Part shown: positions 25,519 to 34,034 of the stretch, piece after piece
Numbering within the stretch: the stretch's first letter is position 1
Layout of the letters: every line of letters starts with the position of its first letter
Assembly (NCBI GenBank): GCA_038143535.1
Contig: JAYQMD010000001.1
Span: forward strand, 1,054,001 to 1,118,000
DNA: 64,000 bases
DNA from: UBA7446 sp038143535
Lineage (GTDB): Bacteria > Bacteroidota > Bacteroidia > Flavobacteriales > Flavobacteriaceae
Direction of reading: 5' to 3'
Position numbers and translations under genes: made by a program
Notes under the pieces: model-generated
Database searches by the model: none
Seen by the model: only the letters and a program-made list of their open reading frames with translations
What the model was told of the DNA's origin: nothing

Positions 25519-26964
25519 ATGGACCGAAGAAGTTTTTTGATTAACAATTCAAAGGCTGCCCTTGGAATGTCGCTGATTCCTGCTGCAGCTTTTTCAATGA
25601 CAGATAATATGCATTACAACAATTACAAATCAAAGCGGCCTCCTGTGCATGAAAGGACATTTAAAAGTGATGCGGTTGAGGCGCTCATAAAGGAGGTAAA
25701 GGCTTCTATAGTAGATACTGAGCTCGCTTGGATGTTTGAAAATTGTTACCCTAACACCCTAGACACAACTGTAGATTACGAAGTAATTGATGGGAAACCT
25801 GATGCTTTTGTAATCACGGGAGATATCGACGCCATGTGGCTACGCGATTCAACGGCACAAGTCTGGCCATATATGCCACTCATTGATAAAGATCCAAAAA
25901 TAAAGAACCTCATTTTGGGGTTAATTAATAGACAAGTTAAATGTATTTTAACTGACCCGTATGCAAATGCCTTTTTCAAAGATCTAACAAGGATTTCCAA
26001 ATGGTCAAACGATATCCCAACTCCCAAGCCTGGTGTACACGAACGGAAATGGGAAATAGACTCGCTTTGCTACTTTATAAGGCTATCTTATCACTATTTT
26101 AAAATATCTGGAGACAATAGTTTTATGGATAATAACTGGGACAAAGCAGCTAAGCTAGTTGTTGAAACCTTTAGAGTTGAGCAGCGCAAAAATGGTACTT
26201 CACCTTATTCATTCGCAAGAGAACATTCCATGACCGTTGGGTTAGCGCAATTTTATGGTAAAGGTGCGCCAACGAAATATACTGGATTAATTCATTCAAG
26301 TTTTCGACCATCTGATGACGGAACACTCCTCCCTTATCTAATACCATCAAATATATTTGCCTATGTGTCACTGGCGCAACTTTCCGAATTATATACTATT
26401 AACGGAAAAGACTCTGACTTTTCTGATGCGTGTATGTCGTTTTCAAACCAAGTAAAATTAGCGGTTGAAAAATATGCGATTAAAGAGCATCTCGATTTCG
26501 GCAAAATATATGCCTATGAAGTGGATGGTTTTGGAAATCATTTATTTATGGATGACGCAAATGTTCCTTCATTGATGTCATTGGCATATATTGGAGGACA
26601 TTCTTCTAAAGACCGTATTTATAAAAACACAAGGAAGTTTTTAATTAGCGATAGCAACCCTTGGTTCCTTAGAGGAAAAGCAGCAGAAGGGAAAGCTAGT
26701 CCTCATACAGGTAGAGAAAATATCTGGCCGATGGGGATTATCCTCAGGGGGTTGACTTCAGAAGACGATAGCGAAATTTCAAAATGCTTAAAAATGCTCA
26801 AGGCAACGCATGCCGATACAGGATTTATGCACGAATCATTTCATAAAGATGATGCTGCTGATTTTAGCCGTTCTTGGTTTGCATGGGCAAATACTCTTTT
26901 TGGAGAGTTTGTCATCAAAGTATACCATGAACGCCCTTGGATTTTAAAGGATAACTTCTCTTAA
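25519..26964 (+). CDS. GH125 exo-alpha-1,6-mannosidase with Tat-like signal
   Basis: This is a 481-residue (alpha/alpha)6-barrel enzyme of family GH125, known for alpha-1,6-mannosidase activity on N-glycan cores and yeast mannan. The N-terminus MDRRSFLINNSKAALGMS fits a twin-arginine signal (RRSFL), suggesting folded export to the periplasm. Catalytic-domain blocks include ITGDIDAMWLRDSTAQVWPY, HERKWEIDSLCYFIRLSY and FHKDDAADFSRSWFAWANTLF, all typical of GH125, and the length agrees. It completes the locus: GH92 takes alpha-1,2/1,3 mannose, this enzyme the alpha-1,6 branch, GH2 the beta-mannose. It is convergent with a serine hydrolase 16 bases away. Confidence 0.93.
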   Translation: MDRRSFLINNSKAALGMSLIPAAAFSMTDNMHYNNYKSKRPPVHERTFKSDAVEALIKEVKASIVDTELAWMFENCYPNTLDTTVDYEVIDGKPDAFVITGDIDAMWLRDSTAQVWPYMPLIDKDPKIKNLILGLINRQVKCILTDPYANAFFKDLTRISKWSNDIPTPKPGVHERKWEIDSLCYFIRLSYHYFKISGDNSFMDNNWDKAAKLVVETFRVEQRKNGTSPYSFAREHSMTVGLAQFYGKGAPTKYTGLIHSSFRPSDDGTLLPYLIPSNIFAYVSLAQLSELYTINGKDSDFSDACMSFSNQVKLAVEKYAIKEHLDFGKIYAYEVDGFGNHLFMDDANVPSLMSLAYIGGHSSKDRIYKNTRKFLISDSNPWFLRGKAAEGKASPHTGRENIWPMGIILRGLTSEDDSEISKCLKMLKATHADTGFMHESFHKDDAADFSRSWFAWANTLFGEFVIKVYHERPWILKDNFS

Positions 26965-26980
26965 GCGTAATTTTAAGTTT

Positions 26981-28315
26981 CTAATCCACAATAGCCTGGT
27001 AAATCAAATTTCGTAGTTTTTGGTGGTCGTCCAGAGTGATTGGGGCAACTTGTGTAAAATAAACCACAACTAGATTTTCGTAAGGGTCTACCCAATAAGA
27101 AGAGTGGTAAGCACCTCCCCAGCCGTATTCACCTTCACTACCCAACACACCTCGGTCACCAGTATCTGTAGTTACAGAAAAACCTAATCCAAAACCGACA
27201 CCCCAATCCCATGGGAACTTCACGTCTTCGTAATGATCTCCATTCAAATGGTTTACGGTCATCAGTTCAACAGATTTTCTAGATAATATTCTCGTGCCGT
27301 TGTACACACCATTGTTGAGCATCATTTGAAGAAAAATGGCATAGTCTTTAGAAGTGCTTAACAAGCCTGCTCCTCCAGAAAAACTCACTCGTGGACCATT
27401 CAAATAATGCCCCTGTGTTTGATTATTTCCGGTACATTTTTCTTTGTCATCCCATTTAAATTGGGGTGCGCCATCTTCAGCAGCGCGCAAAAGCTTGTCG
27501 CCGCATTGGCTGTAAACTACGCTTAAACGTGAAGCTTTCGATGTGGGTAAATAGAAGTGCGTATCTACCATACCTAGGGGATCCAATATGCGTTTTTTCA
27601 GGAAGACGTCTAATGACTGTCCTGAAGCAAGCTCAATTACAGCGCCAAGTATATCCGTACTGTACCCATAAACATAGCGCTCTCCGGGATGTGCTTCCAT
27701 GGGTAATGTTGCCATCCTTTTTACGGTTTCAAGAATTGGCTCATTTCGATGCGCAAAATACCACCCTTGGATTCCAGCTTTCTCCCATTTCTTTTTGGCT
27801 GGTCCATACCCATAACCTATTCCAGAAGTATGCGTCAATAAATCGCGAATTCGAATTTGTCGCTTTGCCTTTACAATTCTGTGGGCATTCATATTTCCCT
27901 TTTTTCGCTGGGCAGCACTTGCCAAAGCAACACTTGTATGTTCAAATTCGGGGATGTATTTTGACAGGGTGTCGGACAATAGAAGTTTTCCTTCTTCTTG
28001 CAGCATCATGATGCCAACACTTACGATTGCCTTAGTTTGGGAGGCAATCCTAAAAATATGATCCGTTTGCATGGGTTTTTTTTCTTCCATATCGCTCATG
28101 CCAATGGCTTGATGATAGACAATCTTTCCATTTCTAGCGGCTAAAACAACAGCACCCGGTAATTTTCCTTCCGCGACATAATTAGAAAAAACAGCATTAA
28201 TATTTGCTAATCGCTCCGAGGACATGCCGTTGTTTTCGGGTAGATCGGGGGTTAGTTGTTGTCCAAAAACAGGGACAGTAAAAACCGCAACCAATAGAAC
28301 AATAGTAAAACGCAT
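26981..28315 (-). CDS. Secreted serine hydrolase (beta-lactamase class C / esterase-like)
   Basis: This is a secreted penicillin-binding-protein-like serine hydrolase of about 444 residues (PF00144). A signal peptide MRFTIVLLVAVFTVPVFGQQ precedes the fold. The SxxK catalytic motif is SQTK in RIASQTKAIVSVGIMM. The usual second motif is read as Y-S-T in YGYSTDILGAV, not the more common YxN, and the third region is GWGGAYHSSYWVDP. I choose the ATG at 28315; a longer frame to 28351 would add 12 residues but overlaps a -7 promoter box (28349-28356). Likely an esterase or peptidase on cell-wall or secondary substrates; resistance function is not implied. It is probably a single-gene unit. Confidence 0.85.
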   Translation of the reverse strand: MRFTIVLLVAVFTVPVFGQQLTPDLPENNGMSSERLANINAVFSNYVAEGKLPGAVVLAARNGKIVYHQAIGMSDMEEKKPMQTDHIFRIASQTKAIVSVGIMMLQEEGKLLLSDTLSKYIPEFEHTSVALASAAQRKKGNMNAHRIVKAKRQIRIRDLLTHTSGIGYGYGPAKKKWEKAGIQGWYFAHRNEPILETVKRMATLPMEAHPGERYVYGYSTDILGAVIELASGQSLDVFLKKRILDPLGMVDTHFYLPTSKASRLSVVYSQCGDKLLRAAEDGAPQFKWDDKEKCTGNNQTQGHYLNGPRVSFSGGAGLLSTSKDYAIFLQMMLNNGVYNGTRILSRKSVELMTVNHLNGDHYEDVKFPWDWGVGFGLGFSVTTDTGDRGVLGSEGEYGWGGAYHSSYWVDPYENLVVVYFTQVAPITLDDHQKLRNLIYQAIVD

Positions 28316-28348
28316 AAAAGAGTAGCACATAGAAAAAAAAGGTTTGCA

Positions 28349-28356
28349 CAAATATA
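28349..28356 (-). promoter_or_regulatory. -7 box for the serine hydrolase gene (TATATTTG)
   Basis: On the minus strand the sequence is TATATTTG, an exact match to TAnnTTTG, 33 bases before the preferred ATG at 28315. I see no clear -33 TTG. It argues against the longer reading frame start at 28351. Confidence 0.45.
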
Positions 28357-28487
28357 TTGATTAAACCAGAATATGATGCGCTAGATTGACCCTTAATCCC
28401 ATCTATTGTTAATGAAAAACACTTATGTATTTTAATTTCACAGGGCTATCGTTTATTTAGTAATCTTTTTTACTCCTCCCTAAAACT

Positions 28488-29504
28488 ATGTTAACTTTAG
28501 CGGGTCTAATTATTAAATCAATCAAAGTGCGAATTAAATACCTTGTTAGCCTTACTGTTTTAATATGTATCTCGTGTGACAACAATGCGTCTTCACCGCA
28601 AATTGATGAAGAAGCTACAAATTGTGCAACAGGAACTTCAACGGCCAATGTTTTGGTAGATATTGATGAAGAAATTTACAATGATGATGAGTCTGTTTTG
28701 GCACTTAGCAAGTATTCGTGGTTATCCGATGGAACAAGCAGAATATTGAACGGAAATGGCATTCCGAATCATGAGGTAGGCACTTTCCCGAATTCAAATA
28801 ATCCAAACAACATTAGTGCGCAAAATATTAGCAAAAGTTTTACACTTTGTCCTTCAATAATTTATGAAAGTGGTCTTGAGGTGGTTGGTCCTGCCATGGC
28901 TATTGCATATGCGTTAAATAGTGTAAAATTTGATCCAGCTACTGCAGGTAGATGCAATGATGCTGGCGAATGTAGTTTGGCTCGTGGAGAAGGAAACTGG
29001 AATATTGAGGCTTTAGGACATGATACCTTTGATTTTGGAGATGACATGAATCACGCACATGTTCAACCCAACGGTGCCTATCATTATCATGGGATGCCTG
29101 AACTTCTTATTGATTTTTTAGGTGATAACGAGGGCATGACCCTAATTGGATGGGCATCTGATGGCTTTCCTGTTTATGCAAGGTATGGCTATGCTAATGC
29201 TGAAGATCTACAAAGTCAATTAAAAGTATTAAACACTAGCTATCGATTGAAATCTCAACCTGATGAAAATCGACCAAATACAGTAACGGCTATTCTCGGC
29301 GGACCAAATGCAACTAATAATATCAATAAGCCCATTCCAATGGGTGCATTTACCCAAGACTATGAATATGTAGAGGGGCTTGGAGACTTGGACGAATGTA
29401 ACGGAAGGTTTGGCGCCACTCCCGAATTTCCTGATGGAATTTACTACTATGTTGTTTCGGATGATTTCCCCTTTTTTACACGTTGTTTAAAAGGTGGAGT
29501 TTAA
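28488..29504 (+). CDS. YHYH domain lipoprotein
   Basis: This is a 338-residue exported protein of the YHYH family (PF14240), named from the motif visible here in PNGAYHYHGMPELL. A lipobox LICISC lies about 30 residues in. The ATG at 28488 gives a long n-region, and a GTG at 28527 would give a more usual signal (VRIKYLVSLTVLICISC); a near-consensus -7 box TAACTTTA at 28492-28499 favours the GTG. The family fold holds several conserved His and Gly residues (NHAHVQPNGAYHYHG, GWASDGFPVYARYG), which suggests metal binding. Biochemical function is unknown. It is followed by the sulfatase gene with a 3-base gap, so the two are co-transcribed. Confidence 0.85.
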   Translation: MLTLAGLIIKSIKVRIKYLVSLTVLICISCDNNASSPQIDEEATNCATGTSTANVLVDIDEEIYNDDESVLALSKYSWLSDGTSRILNGNGIPNHEVGTFPNSNNPNNISAQNISKSFTLCPSIIYESGLEVVGPAMAIAYALNSVKFDPATAGRCNDAGECSLARGEGNWNIEALGHDTFDFGDDMNHAHVQPNGAYHYHGMPELLIDFLGDNEGMTLIGWASDGFPVYARYGYANAEDLQSQLKVLNTSYRLKSQPDENRPNTVTAILGGPNATNNINKPIPMGAFTQDYEYVEGLGDLDECNGRFGATPEFPDGIYYYVVSDDFPFFTRCLKGGV

Positions 29505-29507
29505 AAA

Positions 29508-30842
29508 ATGACGCCAATCAAACATCGTAGCAAAAATCACAAACAAAGGTTTGTAGTTCAGTATAGTATCTTTATACTGCTTTTTATTTCCTGCGAAAAA
29601 CAACAAGTAAACTCCTCTGATGCATCAGAAAAACCAGGAAGTTCCTTACCAAACATTTTATTGGTTATTGCAGATGATATGGGGAAAGATACTTTTCCAA
29701 ATTACCCTGAAGGGCAAGAAAAGCCACAATTACCAATCCTTAACAACTTAATGGCTAGTGGAATTACTTTCGATAATTTGTGGACTTATCCTGTTTGTTC
29801 TCCGACCAGAGCTTCCATATTAACCGGTAAGTTGGGGTACCACACGGGTGTAATGGAAGTAGAGCAAGATATTTCATTAAATGAGGAGTCTTTACACGAC
29901 TTTTTGAAAGATCAAACAAACGGTGGCTATGATACAGCATTAATCGGCAAATGGCATTTATCAAATACAATTACTGATCCAAATTCCATGGGAGTAGATT
30001 ATTACTCTGGCATTATTGGAGGAGGTGTGTCCTCATACACAAACTGGAATCGAGTCACAAATGGACAAAAAGAAAGAGTGGCCACTTATACAACAACTGA
30101 ATTTTCTAATCAGGCAGTTCAATGGATTAGTCAAAGATCCAAGCCATGGTTTTTATGGCTTGCATACAATGCGCCACATACCCCTTTTCATCTTGCCCCA
30201 ACGAACTTACATAATCAAGGGAATTTGTCAGAAGATGAGACTATGATAGAGACAAACCCCCTACCCTATTATTTTTCTGCAATCGAAGCCCTTGACACTG
30301 AGTTGGGTCGAATTATTGCATCAATTCCAAATGGACTTGACAACACTATCGTAATTTTCTTGGGAGACAATGGAACACCCAGTAAAGTTGTTCAATCTCC
30401 TTATCGAACTAGAAGAGCGAAGGGAAGTATTTTTCAAGGTGGCATCAATGTGCCTATGTTTATTTCTGGAGCAGGGATAACTAGAAAAGGAGAGCGAGAG
30501 GATGCTTTGATTCAATCGACAGACTTATTTACTACAATCGCACAAATGGCAGGCTCTAATATATCAGAAAAACACAACAGTAAAAGTTTCTATCAATTGC
30601 TAAGCGACACAGCTGCCCCTTCAAGAACATTTGCCTATGCAGAAAATTCAACAAACGGAAATGTGAGTTATACCGTTAGAGATTCTAAGTATAAGCTAAT
30701 CGTAGATGCCGATGGAACAGAATCGGTTTATGATTTAATTAGTGACCCTTACGAAAAAAACAATTTGCTAACCAATCCATCGCCAACAATAAACGAGGTT
30801 CGGAATAATTTATTTCAAGAAGTTATACGGATTCGAGAATAA
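29508..30842 (+). CDS. Formylglycine-dependent sulfatase lipoprotein (S1 family)
   Basis: This is a 444-residue sulfatase that hydrolyses sulfate esters after conversion of Cys97 to formylglycine. The signature C-S-P-T-R (Cys97, Pro99, Arg101) lies in PVCSPTRASILTGK. Metal ligands are expected in ILLVIADDMG (Asp-Asp) near residue 55 and FLGDNGTPSKV near 285; GKWHL near 148 is a further active-site block. A lipobox (LLFISC) near residue 29 places it in the periplasm or on the surface. It is the second gene of the YHYH operon. It needs a formylglycine-generating enzyme, and one with intact cysteines is encoded 2 kb away at 32886-33974. The sulfated substrate is unknown; a sulfated algal glycan is plausible in a marine organism. 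Confidence 0.93.
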   Translation: MTPIKHRSKNHKQRFVVQYSIFILLFISCEKQQVNSSDASEKPGSSLPNILLVIADDMGKDTFPNYPEGQEKPQLPILNNLMASGITFDNLWTYPVCSPTRASILTGKLGYHTGVMEVEQDISLNEESLHDFLKDQTNGGYDTALIGKWHLSNTITDPNSMGVDYYSGIIGGGVSSYTNWNRVTNGQKERVATYTTTEFSNQAVQWISQRSKPWFLWLAYNAPHTPFHLAPTNLHNQGNLSEDETMIETNPLPYYFSAIEALDTELGRIIASIPNGLDNTIVIFLGDNGTPSKVVQSPYRTRRAKGSIFQGGINVPMFISGAGITRKGEREDALIQSTDLFTTIAQMAGSNISEKHNSKSFYQLLSDTAAPSRTFAYAENSTNGNVSYTVRDSKYKLIVDADGTESVYDLISDPYEKNNLLTNPSPTINEVRNNLFQEVIRIRE

Positions 30843-30983
30843 GCCTAGCACACGCTTATACAGCTGTACAATTGATCTAAAAGTTGTTTTGGATAATCGT
30901 AAAGGGGAGTCGACAGAATTCATTTTATTACTTAAATATTAAATTAAAAATCAATATTTTTAGATAGGATTTATCAATTAAAG

Positions 30984-32456
30984 GTGAAAAGAACAAACCC
31001 ACCAATATCATGTAATAGTAAATTGCTAAAGTTTTTTAGTCTATTTCTTCTTGGTTTTGGAATTAGTTATGGCCAAATTGAATCAATAGGATCTAAATCG
31101 TATGTTCATCTTCAAAAAATTGATGGGGTTTGGTGGTTTGTGGATTCACATGGTGAAATGTTTATCTCCACTGGAATGAACCACATGCAAGCCAACATCA
31201 GATTTGCGGACTACAATAAAACGTATTGGGCAAAAGAATTTGGTGGAGACGTGCTTAAAAATGGGCGTTTCAATAGCAAAGCAACTTCTGCCATAAAAAA
31301 GTGGATGGAACAAGTAGTAAAAGACCATAAAGACTATGGTTTTAACACCATTCCTTACCACAGGCAGTTAAATATCCCAGATGAATATTTTGAAGAATTA
31401 GAGATTTTTTACTTTGGAAAAATAAAAACTGGAATCATCCATGCAAATCGAGTAAAACCCTTATCTCCTGATGGTAAATTCCCAGATGTTTTCAGTGAGG
31501 AATTTAAAGTTAGAGCCGATCGTATTGCCAAGGAATACTGCTCCAAACACAAAAACAATACATATTTTCTGGGCTACACCTATGAAGATTTACCTGCTTA
31601 TGAGTTTCAGATGTATAAACAAGTTTATCTAAGAGGAAATAAAGACTTTACTTACCATCCATGGGTTACAGATATCATTAATAAAAAAGGGATGACCAAC
31701 GGAAAAAAGGTTTGGCTTGAGATATTAAAGGAGAACTATGACAGCCTAGGAGCCTTGGCCGACAATTACAACATCGACTTAGACAATTGGGAAAGTGTTA
31801 CATCTATTTCGACATGGCCTGAGCCAAACAACAAGGAAAAGTGGCTAGTCGACCAAGAGAAAATATGTAAAAAAATTCTCGAGAATTGGCATAAAATAAA
31901 CCGTGAAAGTATTTTAAAGTATGACCCAAACCATTTGATTTTTGGAGACAAAATCTTTTGTCATGGAAAAGGACATCCAGATTGGGTATTCGAAATTGTT
32001 GGCAAGTATGTCGACGTCTTACTTATTCAAGATTATGAGATGCTTAAGCCATCACACATAAACGAATTAAAGCGCTACCACCGTCTGTCAGGTAAACCAG
32101 TATTAAATGGCGATGCTTCCTACGCGGTTACTGTCAAAGAGCAAAAGGCGTCAAAAGGATTGCAAGTAGAAAGTCATACTGCTGTGGGAGAAGAATATGC
32201 TGTATATCTAAAAGGTATCATGAATCTTCCATTTATGTTAGGCTGGCACAACTGTGGTTATCTAGAACAATGGACGGGTGGTAAGTTGGACAATACGGGT
32301 AAACAACAATCAGGTTTCTTTGATCCTTTTGGAAAACCAAGACTTGAAGCCCTCCACCACATAAAAAAAGCGAATCAAAAAGCGGTTTGGTGGCACAACG
32401 CTGCCGGTGATGATGCGTTTGAATATTCCAAACGGAAAAACAAGTGGAATAACTAG
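30984..32456 (+). CDS. Putative secreted agarase-like glycoside hydrolase (clan A-like barrel)
   Basis: This 490-residue protein has an N-terminal signal-like segment (about 15-31, ending SYGQ) and a GTG start at 30984. The opening WWFVDSHGEMFISTGMNHM resembles the strand seen at the start of agarase-type (GH50/GH86-like) barrels (W-x-VDPDG-x-PFFS-x-G). Later YFLGYTYEDLPAYE (Glu201, Asp202) and KPVLNGDASYA (Asp377) occupy places where such enzymes often have GY..DNE and IGEF. Both expected glutamates therefore seem altered or shifted, so activity is uncertain. No family assignment can be confirmed from sequence reading alone. It is downstream of the YHYH-sulfatase operon on the same strand, with a 141-base gap, and may act on the same sulfated glycan. 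Confidence 0.55.
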   Translation: MKRTNPPISCNSKLLKFFSLFLLGFGISYGQIESIGSKSYVHLQKIDGVWWFVDSHGEMFISTGMNHMQANIRFADYNKTYWAKEFGGDVLKNGRFNSKATSAIKKWMEQVVKDHKDYGFNTIPYHRQLNIPDEYFEELEIFYFGKIKTGIIHANRVKPLSPDGKFPDVFSEEFKVRADRIAKEYCSKHKNNTYFLGYTYEDLPAYEFQMYKQVYLRGNKDFTYHPWVTDIINKKGMTNGKKVWLEILKENYDSLGALADNYNIDLDNWESVTSISTWPEPNNKEKWLVDQEKICKKILENWHKINRESILKYDPNHLIFGDKIFCHGKGHPDWVFEIVGKYVDVLLIQDYEMLKPSHINELKRYHRLSGKPVLNGDASYAVTVKEQKASKGLQVESHTAVGEEYAVYLKGIMNLPFMLGWHNCGYLEQWTGGKLDNTGKQQSGFFDPFGKPRLEALHHIKKANQKAVWWHNAAGDDAFEYSKRKNKWNN

Positions 32457-32564
32457 TACAATCCTATTATTTTAAAATACTTTTGATTTGATTTCAACTA
32501 TAACACCAACAAAATAGTCAATTTTAGAGTGACGCAGTTCGGATTATAACGTGGATATCTTGCT

Positions 32565-32870
32565 TCAATAGAAATAGTACTTTTTTGCATTGTTTACCCA
32601 TCCAAACTGATTTTTGTATGCTACAAAGTAAATTTTCTTGTCTGCTTGATTGGCATAATTTGTAGAAAACCAATTTCCGTTATTTTCACCGGTTTGATTT
32701 TGGTATTTCAACTTGTCGACTTTGAGGTCTACTTGATTCGGATAAGTAACCACAAAGACCCTCAAATCAGCTTGGTTAGTGTATTGTACAGCAAAAACTT
32801 TTTGGGCATAACAGCCATTGACAACAAGCAGAAAAAATCCGAACACTGAAATGATTTTGGAGTTTACCAT
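32565..32870 (-). CDS. DUF6150 repeat protein, exported
   Basis: This is a 101-residue protein with a signal peptide (about 1-22, ending GCYAQ) and a repeat-only mature region. The unit is roughly V-x-Y-x-N-Q-(A/V)-D-x-(K/R)-(V/I) and occurs about five times (YTNQADLRVF, YPNQVDLKVD, YQNQTG, YANQADKKIY, YKNQFGW). Such regular 10-20-residue units match the Bacteroidota DUF6150 family. The repeats alternate hydrophobic and polar residues and may form a small beta solenoid. Function unknown. It follows the formylglycine-generating enzyme gene by 15 bases on the same strand, so the two are probably co-expressed. Confidence 0.75.
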   Translation of the reverse strand: MVNSKIISVFGFFLLVVNGCYAQKVFAVQYTNQADLRVFVVTYPNQVDLKVDKLKYQNQTGENNGNWFSTNYANQADKKIYFVAYKNQFGWVNNAKKYYFY

Positions 32871-32885
32871 TAAATAAATTTTTGG

Positions 32886-33974
32886 TTAAAGATCCCTAAC
32901 AGCTCTAAAGCCTGTATGAATGCTTCCCGAATCTGGTGTGGTTTTCATACGCATGGAGTTACGATACCCAGTGCAATAGCTTTTATGACATAAAAAACTA
33001 CCTCCCCTACTCACACGTTTTTGCGCATAAGGTTCGTTTGAGTCGTAAGACGTTTCTGGTCCTTTTGGGTTAACCGCTGTTTTGCTGGCTAATGTTTCGT
33101 AGTAATTTTCATGGTACCAGTCGGCACACCATTCCCATACATTTCCAGACATATCAAACAATCCATAGCCGTTTGCTGCGTAAGTGTTAACAGGAGCACT
33201 TAAATAAAACCCATCACGCGTACTGTTTTGATATGGGAAATTGCCTTCCCAGGTATTGGCTTTGGGTTTCCCTTCAAAAAGAGCTTCATCCCCCCAAGCG
33301 TATGGGTTGTCCTGCAAACCGCCCCTACTTGCATATTCCCATTCAGCTTCTGTTGGAAGTCGCTTACCAGCCCAGTTACAATACGCGACAGCATCAAACC
33401 AACTCACATGCACAACGGGGTGGTTTTCTTTACCTACAATATCACTCCCCGGACCTTCGGGTTGACGCCAATTGGCCCCTTTTTTCCAACGCCACCACTT
33501 ACTCACATTATCTAGTGGTACAGGGTTCTGCGTAGCTACAAAAACCAAGGAAGCAGGCGCAAGTTGACTGTCATCAGGCTTGGGCGTACCCGGTGGTAAT
33601 CCTTTTTTAATTTCGTCCCAGTCAACAGCCTTTTCAGCCGTAGTAATATAGTTGGTAGCTGCTACAAAAGCGGCAAATTGCGCATTGGTTACTTCGTGTA
33701 TATCCATCCAAAAAGAGTCTATCTGAACCTGATGTTTTGGATATTCGTCGCGCCAAGCACGCGCATCATCAGCACCCATATTAAAGGTACCCCCAGGAAT
33801 CAAAACCATTTCAGCTGTGGATTTATTTGGATCTTGTTGAAAGTTCTGATCTATCCCTGATGAAAATCGACTGTTTGTTGGCGTACAACTATGGCCAGCG
33901 GTTTGTTTAAGTGCTTTTGGTTTTTGCTGGCAGCTTAGAACAAACAATAAAATAAATAGATAACGAAATTTCAT
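32886..33974 (-). CDS. Formylglycine-generating enzyme (SUMF1 family) with lipoprotein signal
   Basis: This is a 362-residue FGE-sulfatase domain protein (PF03781) that would oxidise the sulfatase active-site cysteine to formylglycine using oxygen and copper. The core spans about residues 55-360 (MVLIPGGTFNMGADDARAWRDE, RLPTEAEWEYASRGG, GNVWEWCADWY). The two redox cysteines are present as Cys329 and Cys334 in GGSFLCHKSYC, at the spacing of the human enzyme (Cys336/Cys341), so this is probably a true FGE and not an inactive relative. It begins with MKFRYLFILLFVLSC, a lipobox at residue 15, implying export and lipid anchoring. That placement is unusual, because modification is normally thought to occur on the unfolded sulfatase before folding. 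Candidate -7 box at 34013-34020. Confidence 0.9.
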   Translation of the reverse strand: MKFRYLFILLFVLSCQQKPKALKQTAGHSCTPTNSRFSSGIDQNFQQDPNKSTAEMVLIPGGTFNMGADDARAWRDEYPKHQVQIDSFWMDIHEVTNAQFAAFVAATNYITTAEKAVDWDEIKKGLPPGTPKPDDSQLAPASLVFVATQNPVPLDNVSKWWRWKKGANWRQPEGPGSDIVGKENHPVVHVSWFDAVAYCNWAGKRLPTEAEWEYASRGGLQDNPYAWGDEALFEGKPKANTWEGNFPYQNSTRDGFYLSAPVNTYAANGYGLFDMSGNVWEWCADWYHENYYETLASKTAVNPKGPETSYDSNEPYAQKRVSRGGSFLCHKSYCTGYRNSMRMKTTPDSGSIHTGFRAVRDL

Positions 33975-34012
33975 TCAATAAAGATATATACTTCTAATCT
34001 AATGGGAATCAT

Positions 34013-34020
34013 CAAAACTA
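34013..34020 (-). promoter_or_regulatory. -7 box for the formylglycine-generating enzyme gene (TAGTTTTG)
   Basis: The minus strand reads TAGTTTTG, matching TAnnTTTG, 39 bases before the start codon at 33974. The upstream TTG is only about 15 bases away, so the -33 element is doubtful. It suggests the gene can be transcribed apart from the DUF1800/DUF1501 pair upstream. Confidence 0.4.
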
Positions 34021-34034
34021 AGTTTGACGAGAAA

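Noticed and set aside
27466..28011. 181-codon open frame antisense to the serine hydrolase
   Set aside because: The opposite strand carries SxxK and a signal peptide of a known family, and this frame shows no domain.
33228..33535. Three overlapping plus-strand frames inside the formylglycine-generating enzyme gene
   Set aside because: They overlap each other and a gene with intact catalytic cysteines; they are shadows.
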